A DNA stretch of 64,000 bases from Neorhizobium sp. UBA3556 (GCA_002376235.1 DFNX01000017.1:173908-237907); one strand, 5' to 3'; positions 1 through 9,118 are shown, counted from the first letter of the stretch. Notes: generated from the letters alone by a model not told the origin. Made by a program: numbers and translations.

Positions 1-1422
1 TATGGCGATGCGACGCTATCGGCACAGCGCCAAAACGACCAGTATAAGGTCTTGGGAACGGGTGAAGACGTCGGTGGCACGGATGACGTCAACGGTCAGG
101 TGCGGTTGCGTTACGCCCCGGATGACAGCCCGCTTGATGTAATGGTGACGGCAGGTCGCGGCCATGTCACATCGACTGAAGAATATTTCGTTATGGAAAG
201 CATGCTGAAGGACAGGGTCGCCCTGCCGGTTCCGTCGGAATACACGCTGGACACCTGGAATTTCGGTATTAATGCCAGCTACGATCTGGGACCTGCGACG
301 ATCACGGCGCTCACCGGTTATCAGAAAAGCGACTTCGACCGTACGGTCTTTGGTTCCTACACGCCTGAAAAGCAGTGGACATTGAGCCAGGAATTGCGCG
401 TCGCTTCCAATCCTGATGAAGGCTATGCGATCGACTATGTCGCTGGCGTCTATTACCAGCATCTCGACTTCGAGAGAAATCTTCCGGCCTATGGGCAGGT
501 AGCGCGGCAGAAGATCGATAGCTATGCGGCCTTTGCAGACTTGACCTGGCATGCAACCGATCGGCTGGACATCACACCTGGCCTGCGCCTCGATTATGAA
601 CGCGCTGAAGCAGAGGCGGTCGGTTTCATAAATTTCAAGGATGACAACGATTTCATGGCGCTTTCACCGAAGCTCGGTGCGAGCTACGGACTGACCGATG
701 CGCTACGTGTCTACGGACTGTTCAGCACCGGCTACAAGGCGGGTGGGTTCACACGGACGGTAACTTCGCTGAACAATTCCTTCACGTACGATCCGCAGAC
801 CACCTATAATGGCGAAGTGGGCTTGAAGTACCGTAACGATGCCGGGACGCTCGAAGCGCAGCTTTCGGCTTATTACAACATAACCAAGGACTATCAGATG
901 TTTGTCGGTGTCCAGCCGACCCAATATCTGCAGAATGCTGGGGAGATGACCGCCAAGGGCGTTGATCTCAAGGTCAGGGCACATCCGACCGACGAACTCG
1001 GTGTCACCTTGGGTCTCGGTTACAACCACAGCGAATTCACGGAGTACAATGATCCGACCGGAGCAGGCCTCGACTACACCGGAAACCGTGTCCCCTACGC
1101 GCCGAGATTCACCGCCAATCTTATGCTGGACTATCGGTTTGACCTTCAGGACGGCTCGGGGGCGATTATCCCCTATGCAGCGCTGACCTATCTCGGCGAC
1201 ATCTACTTCGACGAGAGTAACGGCGTCGGCCAGAAAGGTTATGCGCTGGTGGATCTCGGCGTTAAATGGGAGCTGGACGATAGGGTGGCGGCGGAGGCAT
1301 TTGTTACCAACCTCTTCGACAAGACCTATACCACCTACGGCTTCAACGTTGCGCCCTACGGAGATGTCTATCAGCTCGGCGAAGGCCGCGCTGTCGGCGC
1401 ACGCCTCAGCATGACATTTTGA
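1..1422 (+). CDS. TonB-dependent outer-membrane receptor, C-terminal part (5' end outside window)
   Basis: This outer-membrane beta-barrel protein would import a siderophore or another large ligand using TonB energy. The reading frame is open to the left edge, so the signal peptide, TonB box and plug domain are missing and only barrel sequence is seen. It shows the alternating aromatic and polar strands typical of the barrel, the YGLFSTGYKAGGF segment found in many TonB receptors, the NLFDKTY segment near the C-terminus and a terminal phenylalanine (SMTF), the usual outer-membrane sorting signal. An FAD monooxygenase follows after 10 bases and is probably co-transcribed. The ligand cannot be told from this part; the barrel style resembles receptors for non-siderophore ligands as much as iron receptors. 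Confidence 0.9.
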   Translation, partial: YGDATLSAQRQNDQYKVLGTGEDVGGTDDVNGQVRLRYAPDDSPLDVMVTAGRGHVTSTEEYFVMESMLKDRVALPVPSEYTLDTWNFGINASYDLGPATITALTGYQKSDFDRTVFGSYTPEKQWTLSQELRVASNPDEGYAIDYVAGVYYQHLDFERNLPAYGQVARQKIDSYAAFADLTWHATDRLDITPGLRLDYERAEAEAVGFINFKDDNDFMALSPKLGASYGLTDALRVYGLFSTGYKAGGFTRTVTSLNNSFTYDPQTTYNGEVGLKYRNDAGTLEAQLSAYYNITKDYQMFVGVQPTQYLQNAGEMTAKGVDLKVRAHPTDELGVTLGLGYNHSEFTEYNDPTGAGLDYTGNRVPYAPRFTANLMLDYRFDLQDGSGAIIPYAALTYLGDIYFDESNGVGQKGYALVDLGVKWELDDRVAAEAFVTNLFDKTYTTYGFNVAPYGDVYQLGEGRAVGARLSMTF

Positions 1423-1432
1423 GGAGGTCGAT

Positions 1433-2590
1433 ATGCGTGTATTGATCGTCGGTGGAGGCCCCGCCGGCCTGACACTTGCCGCCTGCCTGAAGGAATACGG
1501 GATCTCAAGTGTCGTCGTGGAGAAAGCGAAAAAGGGACGTACGGGCGGTTATTCGATCGGCCTGCATGTCAACGGATGGAACGTCGCCGGGAAGTTGGGG
1601 CTGATTGAAAGCTTCAAGGAGAAGGCGATGCCTCTTGGGCCTGCGCTACATCGGGACAGACACGGCAAAAAGCTATTCTCCTACGACTACCGGACGCTCT
1701 ACAAGGCGTCCGGTGGCAAGATTCTTGCGATCATGCGTGAGGATTTTCAGGAGATATTGACGCAATATGTCGAAGCGGATGTCGACATACGTTACGAAAC
1801 CACCGTTGCGAGCGTCGTCGAAGATGTCGAGGGTGTCGATGTCATCTTCTCCGACGGTCTCCGTGAGCGTTTCGATTTCGTCGTCGGGGCAGATGGCTAC
1901 CGCAGCGCCTTGCGGGAGATGTTATTCGGGCCGCATGACGAATTCCTCAGGCCGCTCGGCTATCGAGCCGCTGCCTGGCGCGTGCCGGTTAAGGGGGCGC
2001 TCGGCGCCAGCTTCGTCGGTATGATGGACATCGATCATCAGGGCGGCCTTTACAACATCGGCGATGGATCCGCTGCAACCCTCTTTTGCTGGCGAGACGA
2101 TCGGACGGACCGTCTGAATGCTGATCAGCGCCGCCAGGTGCTGCTAGAGCATTTCGGCACTTGGCCGGATCCCGTAGCCTCATGCCTGCGGTCCGCAATC
2201 GACTGGGACGCTTCTTTCTTCGATACCGTTTCGCAGATCGAGGTTCCCAAATGGTCGAAAGGGCGCGTCGTACTGCTGGGCGACTCCGCCTGGTGCCTGA
2301 CCTTCCTTGCCGGCCAAGGCACTTCCACGGCGATGGCCGGGGCTTATGTTTTAGCCGCAGAGCTGGCGCGCAAACCCTATACAGAAGCTTTCGCAGCATA
2401 TGAGGACCGGTTGCGGCCTTTGGTCACCAGGATGCAGGCGGTTTCCCGCAAGATCGGCGGCCACTACATACCCCAAAGCAAATTCGGGATGCGCGTGCAG
2501 TCCTGGGTCTTGCCAATCATGCTGTCGCGGCCATTCATCAAGCTGGCCGCCCGTCAGTTTTCTGCACCTGCCCTGCCGCTGGATAGATGA
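1433..2590 (+). CDS. FAD-dependent monooxygenase (PHBH / TetX-like fold)
   Basis: This 385-residue single-component flavoprotein would hydroxylate or oxidise an organic substrate using NAD(P)H and oxygen. The N-terminus has the dinucleotide-binding GGGPAG motif (residues 7-12) followed by a conserved Glu at the end of the second strand. A DG motif near residue 153 (VGADGYRS) and the FAD-ribityl-binding GDSAW...GQGTSTAM segment near residue 280 complete the group A flavin monooxygenase pattern. A strong AGGAGG ribosome site lies just ahead of the ATG, inside the 10-base gap after the TonB receptor gene, so the two are probably translated from one message. The pairing suggests that the imported ligand is modified on entry. 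The substrate is unknown. Confidence 0.85.
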   Translation: MRVLIVGGGPAGLTLAACLKEYGISSVVVEKAKKGRTGGYSIGLHVNGWNVAGKLGLIESFKEKAMPLGPALHRDRHGKKLFSYDYRTLYKASGGKILAIMREDFQEILTQYVEADVDIRYETTVASVVEDVEGVDVIFSDGLRERFDFVVGADGYRSALREMLFGPHDEFLRPLGYRAAAWRVPVKGALGASFVGMMDIDHQGGLYNIGDGSAATLFCWRDDRTDRLNADQRRQVLLEHFGTWPDPVASCLRSAIDWDASFFDTVSQIEVPKWSKGRVVLLGDSAWCLTFLAGQGTSTAMAGAYVLAAELARKPYTEAFAAYEDRLRPLVTRMQAVSRKIGGHYIPQSKFGMRVQSWVLPIMLSRPFIKLAARQFSAPALPLDR

Positions 2591-2695
2591 GCTGCCAAGT
2601 TGACTGCTCGCGGAAGCAAAGGTGCTCAACGCCATCGTCAATCCAGTCGCCCAAGAAGACCCGGATACGCCGATCGCAGGGAGATGCAGCCTGTT

Positions 2696-2986
2696 TCAGG
2701 AGTGCCGAAGATCGTTCAAGCCACGATGGGCGGAAATTGCCTTACGTATTGCCGGAACGGTATCGTTACCCTCGCGGAACAGGTTGATTACGATCGCCGC
2801 CGCCAACTCCGCCTCCGGGCTTTTCTTTTCGACCTTGGCGTCTTCGATCCACTCTCCGAGAGCGGTTTCGACAATGGCAAGCTCGGTCGGCCCGAATGTC
2901 TTCTCTAGAAATGTTTTCATTTGATGCATCTTGTCTCTATCGCGCGGGATGTGGGTCGCGATGGCGAATTCGTCAAGATCGCTCAT
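2696..2986 (-). CDS. Small hypothetical protein (96 aa)
   Basis: The family is not recognised. The predicted protein is soluble, acidic to neutral and mostly helical in composition (repeated E/A/K/L runs such as EWIEDAKVEKKSPEAELAAA), with no signal peptide or membrane segment. A GAGG sequence lies unusually close to the ATG (3 bases), which weakens the start; the internal Met at residue 20 or 23 could be used instead. It lies in the gene-poor stretch after the monooxygenase and points towards it. It is kept because its composition is protein-like and no overlapping gene explains it. Confidence 0.45.
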   Translation of the reverse strand: MSDLDEFAIATHIPRDRDKMHQMKTFLEKTFGPTELAIVETALGEWIEDAKVEKKSPEAELAAAIVINLFREGNDTVPAIRKAISAHRGLNDLRHS

Positions 2987-3146
2987 GCGCCTCTTTTAAT
3001 CACAACCTCATCAGGCAGGCTGATTTATTGCCATGTCTTGACAGCTCTCAAGACGCAACTGTTCTGGCGCCTCTGGATGAGCAGATTACAATCTCTCGAT
3101 ATGCTGTGGCGCTGCCCGGCAAGCTTCGTCAATTGGGCAGAGCGCG

Positions 3147-3323
3147 TCAGTCGCTCATCCGACCTGCCGCAAAAATCACCGACACAAGCCCAGCTGCCAA
3201 AATGACGCATACGAGGCAGTTGGGGATGCCTGTATCTAAACTGCGCAAGGCCAGGCTTAGGACGATAAGTGCCGTGCCAACCGTCATCGTTCGGTTGCCG
3301 GCAAGTCTCACAATGTCTTTCAT
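3147..3323 (-). CDS. Putative small membrane protein (58 aa)
   Basis: The short frame begins MKDIVRLAGNRTM and continues with two hydrophobic stretches (about residues 15-28 and 34-52) separated by a short polar loop, which suggests two membrane spans or a helical hairpin. The family is not recognised. The ATG has only a weak AGAGAG-type ribosome site. It lies downstream of, and on the same strand as, the 62-aa frame at 3394-3582, so both may share a transcript. It could also be non-coding, since the region has few constraints. Confidence 0.35.
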   Translation of the reverse strand: MKDIVRLAGNRTMTVGTALIVLSLALRSLDTGIPNCLVCVILAAGLVSVIFAAGRMSD

Positions 3324-3393
3324 GGAACTCTCTGGGAAACTGATTGACCGAACGCGCATGCAACAGCCGGCCAAATTTGGCACTTGGCTGTCG

Positions 3394-3582
3394 TCAGGCG
3401 GCGACCGCTCTCTGGGAGCGGAGATGAGCGCTGATCGCGCCTCTGAGTTCGCTAACCGTTGAGAAAAGTCGATCATCGAGGTCGATGACATGAAACTTCA
3501 CAGCGATAAAACGCAGCTTCCCACTATCCGGAATGGCTATGCCAACTGGCAGTCCGCCATGTTCAATGACCTGCTTCTGCAT
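3394..3582 (-). CDS. Small hypothetical protein (62 aa)
   Basis: The frame begins MQKQVIEHGG and is preceded by a GGAG ribosome site about 9 bases upstream, which supports this internal start over the longer upstream extension. The first part reads as a short beta-rich domain (LPVGIAIPDSGKLRFIAVKFHVIDLDD), followed by a helix with basic residues (ELRGAISAHLRSQR). This resembles small conserved hypothetical proteins of rhizobia, but no function can be given. The good start site and balanced composition are the only support. Confidence 0.5.
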   Translation of the reverse strand: MQKQVIEHGGLPVGIAIPDSGKLRFIAVKFHVIDLDDRLFSTVSELRGAISAHLRSQRAVAA

Positions 3583-3953
3583 GTCCGTCACTCCAATCTC
3601 GCAATCTTTCTCCAGTGTTTTCCGCCGTAAGGGGCGCGGTACACATCTGCATTCGCGAGTGGAGGCAGCATTTGAAGACGGATGAGCCCACAACCTTGCT
3701 GGTATTGCCTTGGCTTTCAGCGTTGAAGTGTTTCATGTCCGACTTCCATTCATTCTGTTTTCGTCACAGATAATTTAACCGAGCATGCTGTAAGGCACGA
3801 GGCAAATTAATCTATCTTTCCTGTAGAATTTGGATGTGCATTCGCCTGTCGAATATGAGTAGATATCTGTCTTTCCATGGCGCAGGAGCACCATCGCAAC
3901 CGATACCCGTTAAGATCTGCCGCCACGAAGGCGATTCCCTGGCATGGCGGATG
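3583..3953. other. Intergenic stretch, nothing recognised
   Basis: About 370 bases between the small minus-strand frame and the end of the GntR regulator. It is locally A/T richer than its surroundings around 3760-3830. No convincing gene, RNA or repeat was seen. It should hold the promoter of the small minus-strand genes. Confidence 0.4.
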
Positions 3954-4724
3954 TCAACTTTCGGTGGATCCGGAACCTGCCCGGACTTGCCTGAGGGCTT
4001 CCGTCATCTCCCCTCTTGCCGCATTGAGGAGGTGTTCCATAGCCTGGTGAGCTGCTTCCGGCTGCCGCATGCGGATAGCTTCCAGAACATCGTGATGACT
4101 CGAAATCGCCTGCTCGTGTGATTGGCTGGCGCGATTGGTCAGCCGGAAGCTCGCAAGCAGCGCTGCCTGAATGGCGCTTGCAAACTGGCGATAGACCCAG
4201 TTGCCGCTGGCGTTGATGATCGCCGCGTGGAATTCGAGATCGGCCCTACTCCAGGCTTCGGTATCTCGTGAATTGGCTTCGACCATGTCCTCGAATGCCT
4301 TGGAGATCTGGTAGAGTTGGCGCGCATTGGCATTGGCGGCCGCCTGTGCGGCTGCCGCTGGTTCCAGCAGCTGACGGGCATCCATCAGCGAGGAATAGAA
4401 GGCTTCATCGGCTCCAACCGACAGCATCACATCGAGAACGATAGGATCGAGATAGTTCCAGTTCTCTTTCGGGAGAATGGTCGTGCCAGCCCTTGTCCTT
4501 GATCGCACCATGCCGAGGGCGGAGAGATATTGCATCGCCTCGCGCAGGCTGGTTCGGCTTACGCCAAATCGTTCGGTAAGCTCGGCCTCGTTGGGAAGGG
4601 TGGAATTCTCCGGAAACGCGCCTGACACGATCATCTCGACAAGACAGTGAAGCAGCGCTTCTCGCACGCTTCGTTTTCCGCGCTGGGCGATCGGAGTTCC
4701 GTGCTCGGTCAAATTTCGGGTCAT
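3954..4724 (-). CDS. GntR-family (FadR/FCD subgroup) transcriptional regulator, probable galactonate regulator
   Basis: This 256-residue repressor-like protein has an N-terminal winged helix-turn-helix (LPNEAELTERFGVSRTSLRE, about residues 43-62) and a C-terminal all-helical FCD ligand-binding domain. The FCD part has the expected acidic and histidine residues (DLEFHAAI, SSHHDVLEAI) that bind a metal and an organic acid in this subgroup. The ATG at 4724 was chosen because homologous regulators start shortly before the wing domain; an upstream start at 4805 would add 27 residues without recognisable character. It is divergent from dgoD, which suggests that it senses galactonate or its breakdown product and controls that gene, as DgoR does in enterobacteria. 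Confidence 0.85.
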   Translation of the reverse strand: MTRNLTEHGTPIAQRGKRSVREALLHCLVEMIVSGAFPENSTLPNEAELTERFGVSRTSLREAMQYLSALGMVRSRTRAGTTILPKENWNYLDPIVLDVMLSVGADEAFYSSLMDARQLLEPAAAAQAAANANARQLYQISKAFEDMVEANSRDTEAWSRADLEFHAAIINASGNWVYRQFASAIQAALLASFRLTNRASQSHEQAISSHHDVLEAIRMRQPEAAHQAMEHLLNAARGEMTEALRQVRAGSGSTES

Positions 4725-4825
4725 GATTGGATTTTTCAATGGAAGCCCCCAATTGCCACTGCCGATCTCATTCCAGGCAGACGCAGAACGCTCTCTGCAA
4801 TTCATAATATGAAACGATCTCGAAT

Positions 4826-4835
4826 TTTGATCAAA
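4826..4835. promoter_or_regulatory. TTTGATCAAA palindrome in the gntR-dgoD intergenic region
   Basis: A perfect 10-base palindrome lies in the A/T-rich gap between the divergent regulator and dgoD. A TTGACA hexamer follows at 4859-4864 and could be the dgoD -35 element. Operator function is inferred only from position; short A/T palindromes arise easily by chance. Confidence 0.3.
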
Positions 4836-5002
4836 TCCAGAAATAAATCATATTTATATTGACATATATCCTATGAATTTTAATCCTCCTCGACAGGGAG
4901 GCGATGGCTTCTGGGCTCTTAATTTCGGGGCGGAAGGAATTCCGCAGTTTTTGCCATGGCCGCCGATGCAGCCGAAATTCTTTCCGTATCTGGAGTGTTT
5001 TG

Positions 5003-6151
5003 ATGAAGATCACCAAGCTGACCACCTATATCGTGCCGCCGCGCTGGCTATTTTTAAAGATCGAAACCGACGAGGGCATCATCGGTTGGGGTGAGCCCGT
5101 CGTCGAGGGCAGGGCGCTTACGGTCGAAGCTGCGGTGCAGGAAATGGCCGATTACCTGATCGGCAAGGATCCCTTCCTGATCGAAGACCATTGGACCGTT
5201 CTTTACCGTGGCGGCTTTTATCGTGGCGGGGCGGTCCATATGTCGGCGCTCGCCGGCATCGACCAGGCGCTTTGGGATATCAAGGGCAAGGCGCTGGGAC
5301 AATCGGTCCACTCGCTGCTTGGTGGCCAAGTCAGGGATCGGATCAAGGTCTATTCATGGATCGGCGGCGATCGTCCCTCGGACGTCGCGCGTAATGCCAA
5401 GGATGTCGTCGCCCGCGGTTTCAAGGCGATCAAGCTCAACGGCTGCGAAGAAATGCAGATCGTCGATACCAATGAGAAGGTAGAAAAGGCGGTCGAGACG
5501 ATTGCCATCATCCGCGAGGCTGTCGGTCCGCATATCGGCATCGGCGTCGATTTTCACGGCCGTGTCCATAAGCCGATGGCAAAGGTCCTCGCCAAGGAAC
5601 TGGAGCCCTACAAGCTGATGTTCATCGAGGAGCCGGTGCTTTCCGAAAACCGCGAAACGCTCAAGGAAATCGCCAATCATTGCTCGACGCCGATCGCACT
5701 CGGCGAGCGACTCTTCTCACGGTGGGATTTCAAGCAGGTTCTGTCGGATGGTTATGTCGATATCATCCAGCCGGATCTTTCACACGCGGGCGGCATCACC
5801 GAATGCCGCAAGATCGCGGCCATGGCGGAGGCCTATGATGTGGCGCTGGCACCCCATTGCCCACTCGGCCCTATCGCACTTGCAGCATGCCTGCAGGTCG
5901 ATGCCGTCAGCTACAATGCCTTCATTCAGGAACAGAGCCTTGGCATCCATTATAATCAGGGCAATGATATCCTCGATTATATCTCCAACAAGGAAGTCTT
6001 CCACTATGCCGATGGCTTCGTCAGCATTCCGCAGGGGCCGGGTCTCGGCGTCGAAGTCGACGAAGCCTATGTGATCGAAAGAGCCAAGGAAGGCCATCGC
6101 TGGCGCAATCCGATCTGGCGCCATGAAGACGGCAGCTTTGCCGAATGGTGA
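5003..6151 (+). CDS. dgoD: D-galactonate dehydratase
   Basis: This enzyme dehydrates D-galactonate to 2-dehydro-3-deoxy-D-galactonate, the first step of the De Ley-Doudoroff galactonate route, in the cytoplasm. The 382-residue product has exactly the length of the E. coli enzyme and matches it closely from memory (start MKITKLTTY, end WRHEDGSFAEW). It belongs to the enolase superfamily: metal ligands are in VDFHGRV (Asp, with the base His), FIEEPVL and LGERLFSR, and the second catalytic His is in APHCPLG. The ATG at 5003 has a GGAG site 7-8 bases upstream; the frame is open further upstream but without homology. The kinase and aldolase of the pathway are not adjacent, so they must lie elsewhere. 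It is divergent from the GntR regulator. Confidence 0.95.
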   Translation: MKITKLTTYIVPPRWLFLKIETDEGIIGWGEPVVEGRALTVEAAVQEMADYLIGKDPFLIEDHWTVLYRGGFYRGGAVHMSALAGIDQALWDIKGKALGQSVHSLLGGQVRDRIKVYSWIGGDRPSDVARNAKDVVARGFKAIKLNGCEEMQIVDTNEKVEKAVETIAIIREAVGPHIGIGVDFHGRVHKPMAKVLAKELEPYKLMFIEEPVLSENRETLKEIANHCSTPIALGERLFSRWDFKQVLSDGYVDIIQPDLSHAGGITECRKIAAMAEAYDVALAPHCPLGPIALAACLQVDAVSYNAFIQEQSLGIHYNQGNDILDYISNKEVFHYADGFVSIPQGPGLGVEVDEAYVIERAKEGHRWRNPIWRHEDGSFAEW

Positions 6152-6171
6152 GATGATTTCTCGATAAAACA

Positions 6172-6200
6172 GGCGTCCGGCTTTATTCTGGCCGGGCGTC
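6172..6200. terminator. Hairpin after dgoD (possible bidirectional terminator)
   Basis: A 10-base stem (6172-6181 with 6191-6200, two G-U pairs) with a 9-base T-rich loop lies between the convergent ends of dgoD and the small membrane protein gene. There is no long T tract, so intrinsic termination is inferred from position and stem strength. Confidence 0.45.
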
Positions 6201-6202
6201 GT

Positions 6203-6409
6203 CTATCCGACGAAATCGGATATGGTTGACGACTGCATATTCTGGAACACGCCCTCTCCGTAGTCCGGAAAATCGTGCAGCACAGTTCCGAACTGAAGGC
6301 CCAAAGCCCAGGCGCCCAAGGCGAAAATCGACAGGAGGATCGAGAATGACGGCCCGAAGTCCGTAAGCACGATGTGGCCTAAGCGTAAAAGGTCGCTTGC
6401 GTTGGGCAT
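6203..6409 (-). CDS. Small hypothetical membrane protein (68 aa)
   Basis: The frame has one clear hydrophobic segment (about residues 17-39, DFGPSFSILLSIFALGAWAL) flanked by polar ends, so a single-span membrane protein is likely. A GAGG ribosome site sits about 8 bases before the ATG. No family is recognised. It is downstream of the 2H phosphoesterase on the same strand with a gap of about 130 bases, and convergent with dgoD. Confidence 0.5.
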   Translation of the reverse strand: MPNASDLLRLGHIVLTDFGPSFSILLSIFALGAWALGLQFGTVLHDFPDYGEGVFQNMQSSTISDFVG

Positions 6410-6540
6410 GTCGTCAAACCTCGGACATCACGCGTGTGGTGAGAGAAGGAACGAGGGCGTAATGCCCGTCGGGGCTTCCGGTTCCGACGAAGGCTCAGTT
6501 TTTTGATGAAATTGCGAAATCGTTACCGAGAGACAGAAGA

Positions 6541-7092
6541 TCAGTTGCCACTACTGGATGGCTGTGGCTGCGGTTGCCCCTCTTGATCTGATAAAGACAC
6601 AAGGCCTTCATGACGCCACGGGCCGCCCAGATAACTCCAGAGATCGAGCCCAGTGATACGGATGGTTCCCGGTTCGAACTGGCTTTTCAGCTCGAAAAAC
6701 AACTGGTCTGCTTTCGCCCGCGAAACCTTGTTCTGGATCGTGATATGCGGACGGAATTTCTGCAGATCCTGCGGGCCGGGCCAAGAGCCGAAGCGGCGGA
6801 CGAGTTCGGCTCTCAACTCCTGTAGTTCGGGGCTTTCGAGCTTGAAGGCGACACCTGCTCCCAGATGCTGAACGCCGCTGACGGCTGCGGGAAAGCTCGC
6901 CCGCACAAGAAGCGTTTTGACCAGAATATCCCTGACCGCCGCGAGCCGCTGGCCGGGGAGATGATGGAAGACGGTGACATGCGCCTTGAGGAAATTGCGG
7001 GCAGTGGGAAAGTGCGCCTGCCGAAGACGATCGAAAGGCTGCATGTCATCAGCTTCGACATGAGCGGTTATGATCACCGGCGGCAGCGTCAC
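6541..7092 (-). CDS. 2H phosphoesterase superfamily protein (2'-5' RNA ligase-like)
   Basis: This 183-residue protein has the two HxT motifs that define the 2H phosphoesterase fold: HVT at residues 38-40 and HIT at residues 116-118, spaced as in LigT/ThpR-type enzymes. Known members cleave or join 2',5'-phosphodiester bonds or open cyclic phosphates of RNA or nucleotides. It starts only 7 bases after the stop of pccA, so it is probably the third gene of the pccB-pccA transcript, although no metabolic link to propionyl-CoA is obvious. The C-terminus ends in a short Gln/Pro/Ser-rich tail. Confidence 0.8.
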   Translation of the reverse strand: MTLPPVIITAHVEADDMQPFDRLRQAHFPTARNFLKAHVTVFHHLPGQRLAAVRDILVKTLLVRASFPAAVSGVQHLGAGVAFKLESPELQELRAELVRRFGSWPGPQDLQKFRPHITIQNKVSRAKADQLFFELKSQFEPGTIRITGLDLWSYLGGPWRHEGLVSLSDQEGQPQPQPSSSGN

Positions 7093-7099
7093 GCGGCGA

Positions 7100-9118
7100 T
7101 CATTCGAATTCGATGATCAGTTCGTCCACCGCAAGGCTTTGGCCCTGTGTGGCGGCAACGCGTTTCACAAGCCCCGCTTTCTCGGCCTTCAGGACGTTTT
7201 CCATCTTCATCGCCTCGACCGTGGCAAGCGTCTGACCGGCCTCCACCTTGTCGCCCGCGCTCACTGAGATAGACGTAATGACGCCGGGCATCGGGCAGAG
7301 CAGCATTTTCGACGTGTCCGGCGGCAGCTTGATCGGCATCAGCCTGGCAAGCTCTGCGATCCGCGGTGAGCGCACGCGCGCCAGAACATCCATGCCGTGC
7401 CAGCGTAGCCGAATGGCCGATCCCACCAGATCGACCTTCACCATCAGGCTTTCACCGCCGACATGAAAGTCCGCAAGGCTCTGTCCCGGGAACCAGCCGG
7501 TCGCAGCGGATATGTGATTGGCGTCGCCGAAGCGCACGAAGGCTCCATCGGCGGCAGTATCGAGTGTGACCGGGCTTTCGAACATGGGCTTTGCCCCGAT
7601 CGAGAGCGTCACGACCCAGTCCTTTGCCACTGCCCGGCGACGTTTGGACAGCGTGCCGGAAATCCACGTTGCTCGCTCTTCCAAAGCCTGATTGACCAGC
7701 GCGGCGATGGCCGCAAGCTTGCGCGCGTCGCCAACATCGGGCACCACGCCGGAAAAGCCATCCGGAAACTCCTCCGTGATATAGGCGGTCGTCAGCTTGC
7801 CGGAGCGAAACCGTTCCTGTTGCATAACGGCAGACAGGAAGGGCAGATTGTGGCCGATCCCTTCCACCTCAAACGCATCGAGCGCCGTACCCATTGCGTC
7901 GATAGCGGCTGTCCGGTCCTCGGCCCAACTGCAAAGCTTGGCGATCATCGGGTCATAATACATCGAGATCTCGCCGCCTTCGAACACGCCCGTATCGTTA
8001 CGGATAACGGCTCCGCTATCCTGCAGTCCCTCTACCGGCGGGCGATAACGGGAAAGACGGCCGATCGACGGCAGGAAATTGCGATAGGGATCTTCGGCAT
8101 AGAGCCGACTTTCGATCGCCCAGCCCCGAAGTGAGACGTCCTTCTGCTTGAACGGCAGCTTTTCGCCGGCTGCAACGCGGATCATCTGCTCGACTAGGTC
8201 TATACCTGTGACGAGTTCGGTTACCGGATGTTCGACCTGGAGGCGTGTGTTCATCTCGAGGAAGTAGAAGTTGCGTTTACCATCGACGATGAATTCCACC
8301 GTGCCGGCGGAGAAGTAACCAACTGCTTTCGCAAGCGCGACGGCCTGCTCGCCCATCGCCTTGCGGGTGGCTTCATCGAGAAAAGGCGAGGGGGCTTCCT
8401 CTATGACCTTCTGGTTCCGTCGCTGGATGGAGCATTCCCGTTCGCCCAGATAAAGCATGTTTCCATGTTGGTCGCCCAGAACCTGGATCTCGATATGGCG
8501 CGGCTGATCGACGAATTTTTCGATGAAGATGCGGTCATCGCCGAATGAGGCCTTGGCTTCGTTTTTCGAAGACTGAAAGCCTTCTCGCGCCTCTGCATCG
8601 TTCCATGCGATACGCATGCCCTTGCCGCCGCCACCGGCGGACGCCTTGATCATGACGGGATAGCCGATCGAGGCGGAGATTTTCACGGCTTCGTTGGCGT
8701 CTTCGATCAGCCCCATATGCCCGGGCACGGTGGACACGCCCGCCTTTGAAGCGATCTTTTTCGAGGTGATCTTGTCACCCATCGCCTCGATGGCCTTCAC
8801 GGGCGGACCGATGAAGGAGACGCCGACGTTTTCGAGAGCCGCGGCAAAAGCTGCATTTTCCGACAGAAAGCCATAACCGGGATGTACCGCATCCGCGCCG
8901 GTGCGGGTGATCGCATCGACTATCTTGTCGATGACGATATAGGACTGGTTGGAAGGTGCCGGGCCGATATGAACGGCTTCATCGGCCATCGACACATGCA
9001 GCGCATTCGCGTCGGCATTCGAATAGACGGCAACCGTTGCAATGCCCATCTTCTGTGCTGTCCTGATAACCCGGCAGGCGATTTCGCCACGATTGGCGAT
9101 GAGGATTTTCTTGAACAT
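7100..9118 (-). CDS. pccA: Acetyl/propionyl-CoA carboxylase alpha subunit (biotin carboxylase + biotin carrier)
   Basis: This 672-residue subunit carboxylates its own biotin with ATP and bicarbonate. The biotin-carboxylase part has the N-terminal ILIANRGEIACRVIRT segment, an ATP-grasp glycine-rich loop (KASAGGGGKGMRI) and the EMNTRLQVEHPVTE catalytic stretch. A middle BT-type domain follows, and the C-terminal biotinyl domain carries the AMKM motif with the biotinylated lysine at about residue 638. Full length and domain order fit propionyl-CoA carboxylase alpha. It follows pccB by 12 bases in the same operon. Propionyl-CoA from odd-chain fats or amino acids is the likely substrate with PccB; acetyl-CoA or methylcrotonyl-CoA carboxylase is less likely given the partner. 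Confidence 0.93.
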   Translation of the reverse strand: MFKKILIANRGEIACRVIRTAQKMGIATVAVYSNADANALHVSMADEAVHIGPAPSNQSYIVIDKIVDAITRTGADAVHPGYGFLSENAAFAAALENVGVSFIGPPVKAIEAMGDKITSKKIASKAGVSTVPGHMGLIEDANEAVKISASIGYPVMIKASAGGGGKGMRIAWNDAEAREGFQSSKNEAKASFGDDRIFIEKFVDQPRHIEIQVLGDQHGNMLYLGERECSIQRRNQKVIEEAPSPFLDEATRKAMGEQAVALAKAVGYFSAGTVEFIVDGKRNFYFLEMNTRLQVEHPVTELVTGIDLVEQMIRVAAGEKLPFKQKDVSLRGWAIESRLYAEDPYRNFLPSIGRLSRYRPPVEGLQDSGAVIRNDTGVFEGGEISMYYDPMIAKLCSWAEDRTAAIDAMGTALDAFEVEGIGHNLPFLSAVMQQERFRSGKLTTAYITEEFPDGFSGVVPDVGDARKLAAIAALVNQALEERATWISGTLSKRRRAVAKDWVVTLSIGAKPMFESPVTLDTAADGAFVRFGDANHISAATGWFPGQSLADFHVGGESLMVKVDLVGSAIRLRWHGMDVLARVRSPRIAELARLMPIKLPPDTSKMLLCPMPGVITSISVSAGDKVEAGQTLATVEAMKMENVLKAEKAGLVKRVAATQGQSLAVDELIIEFE

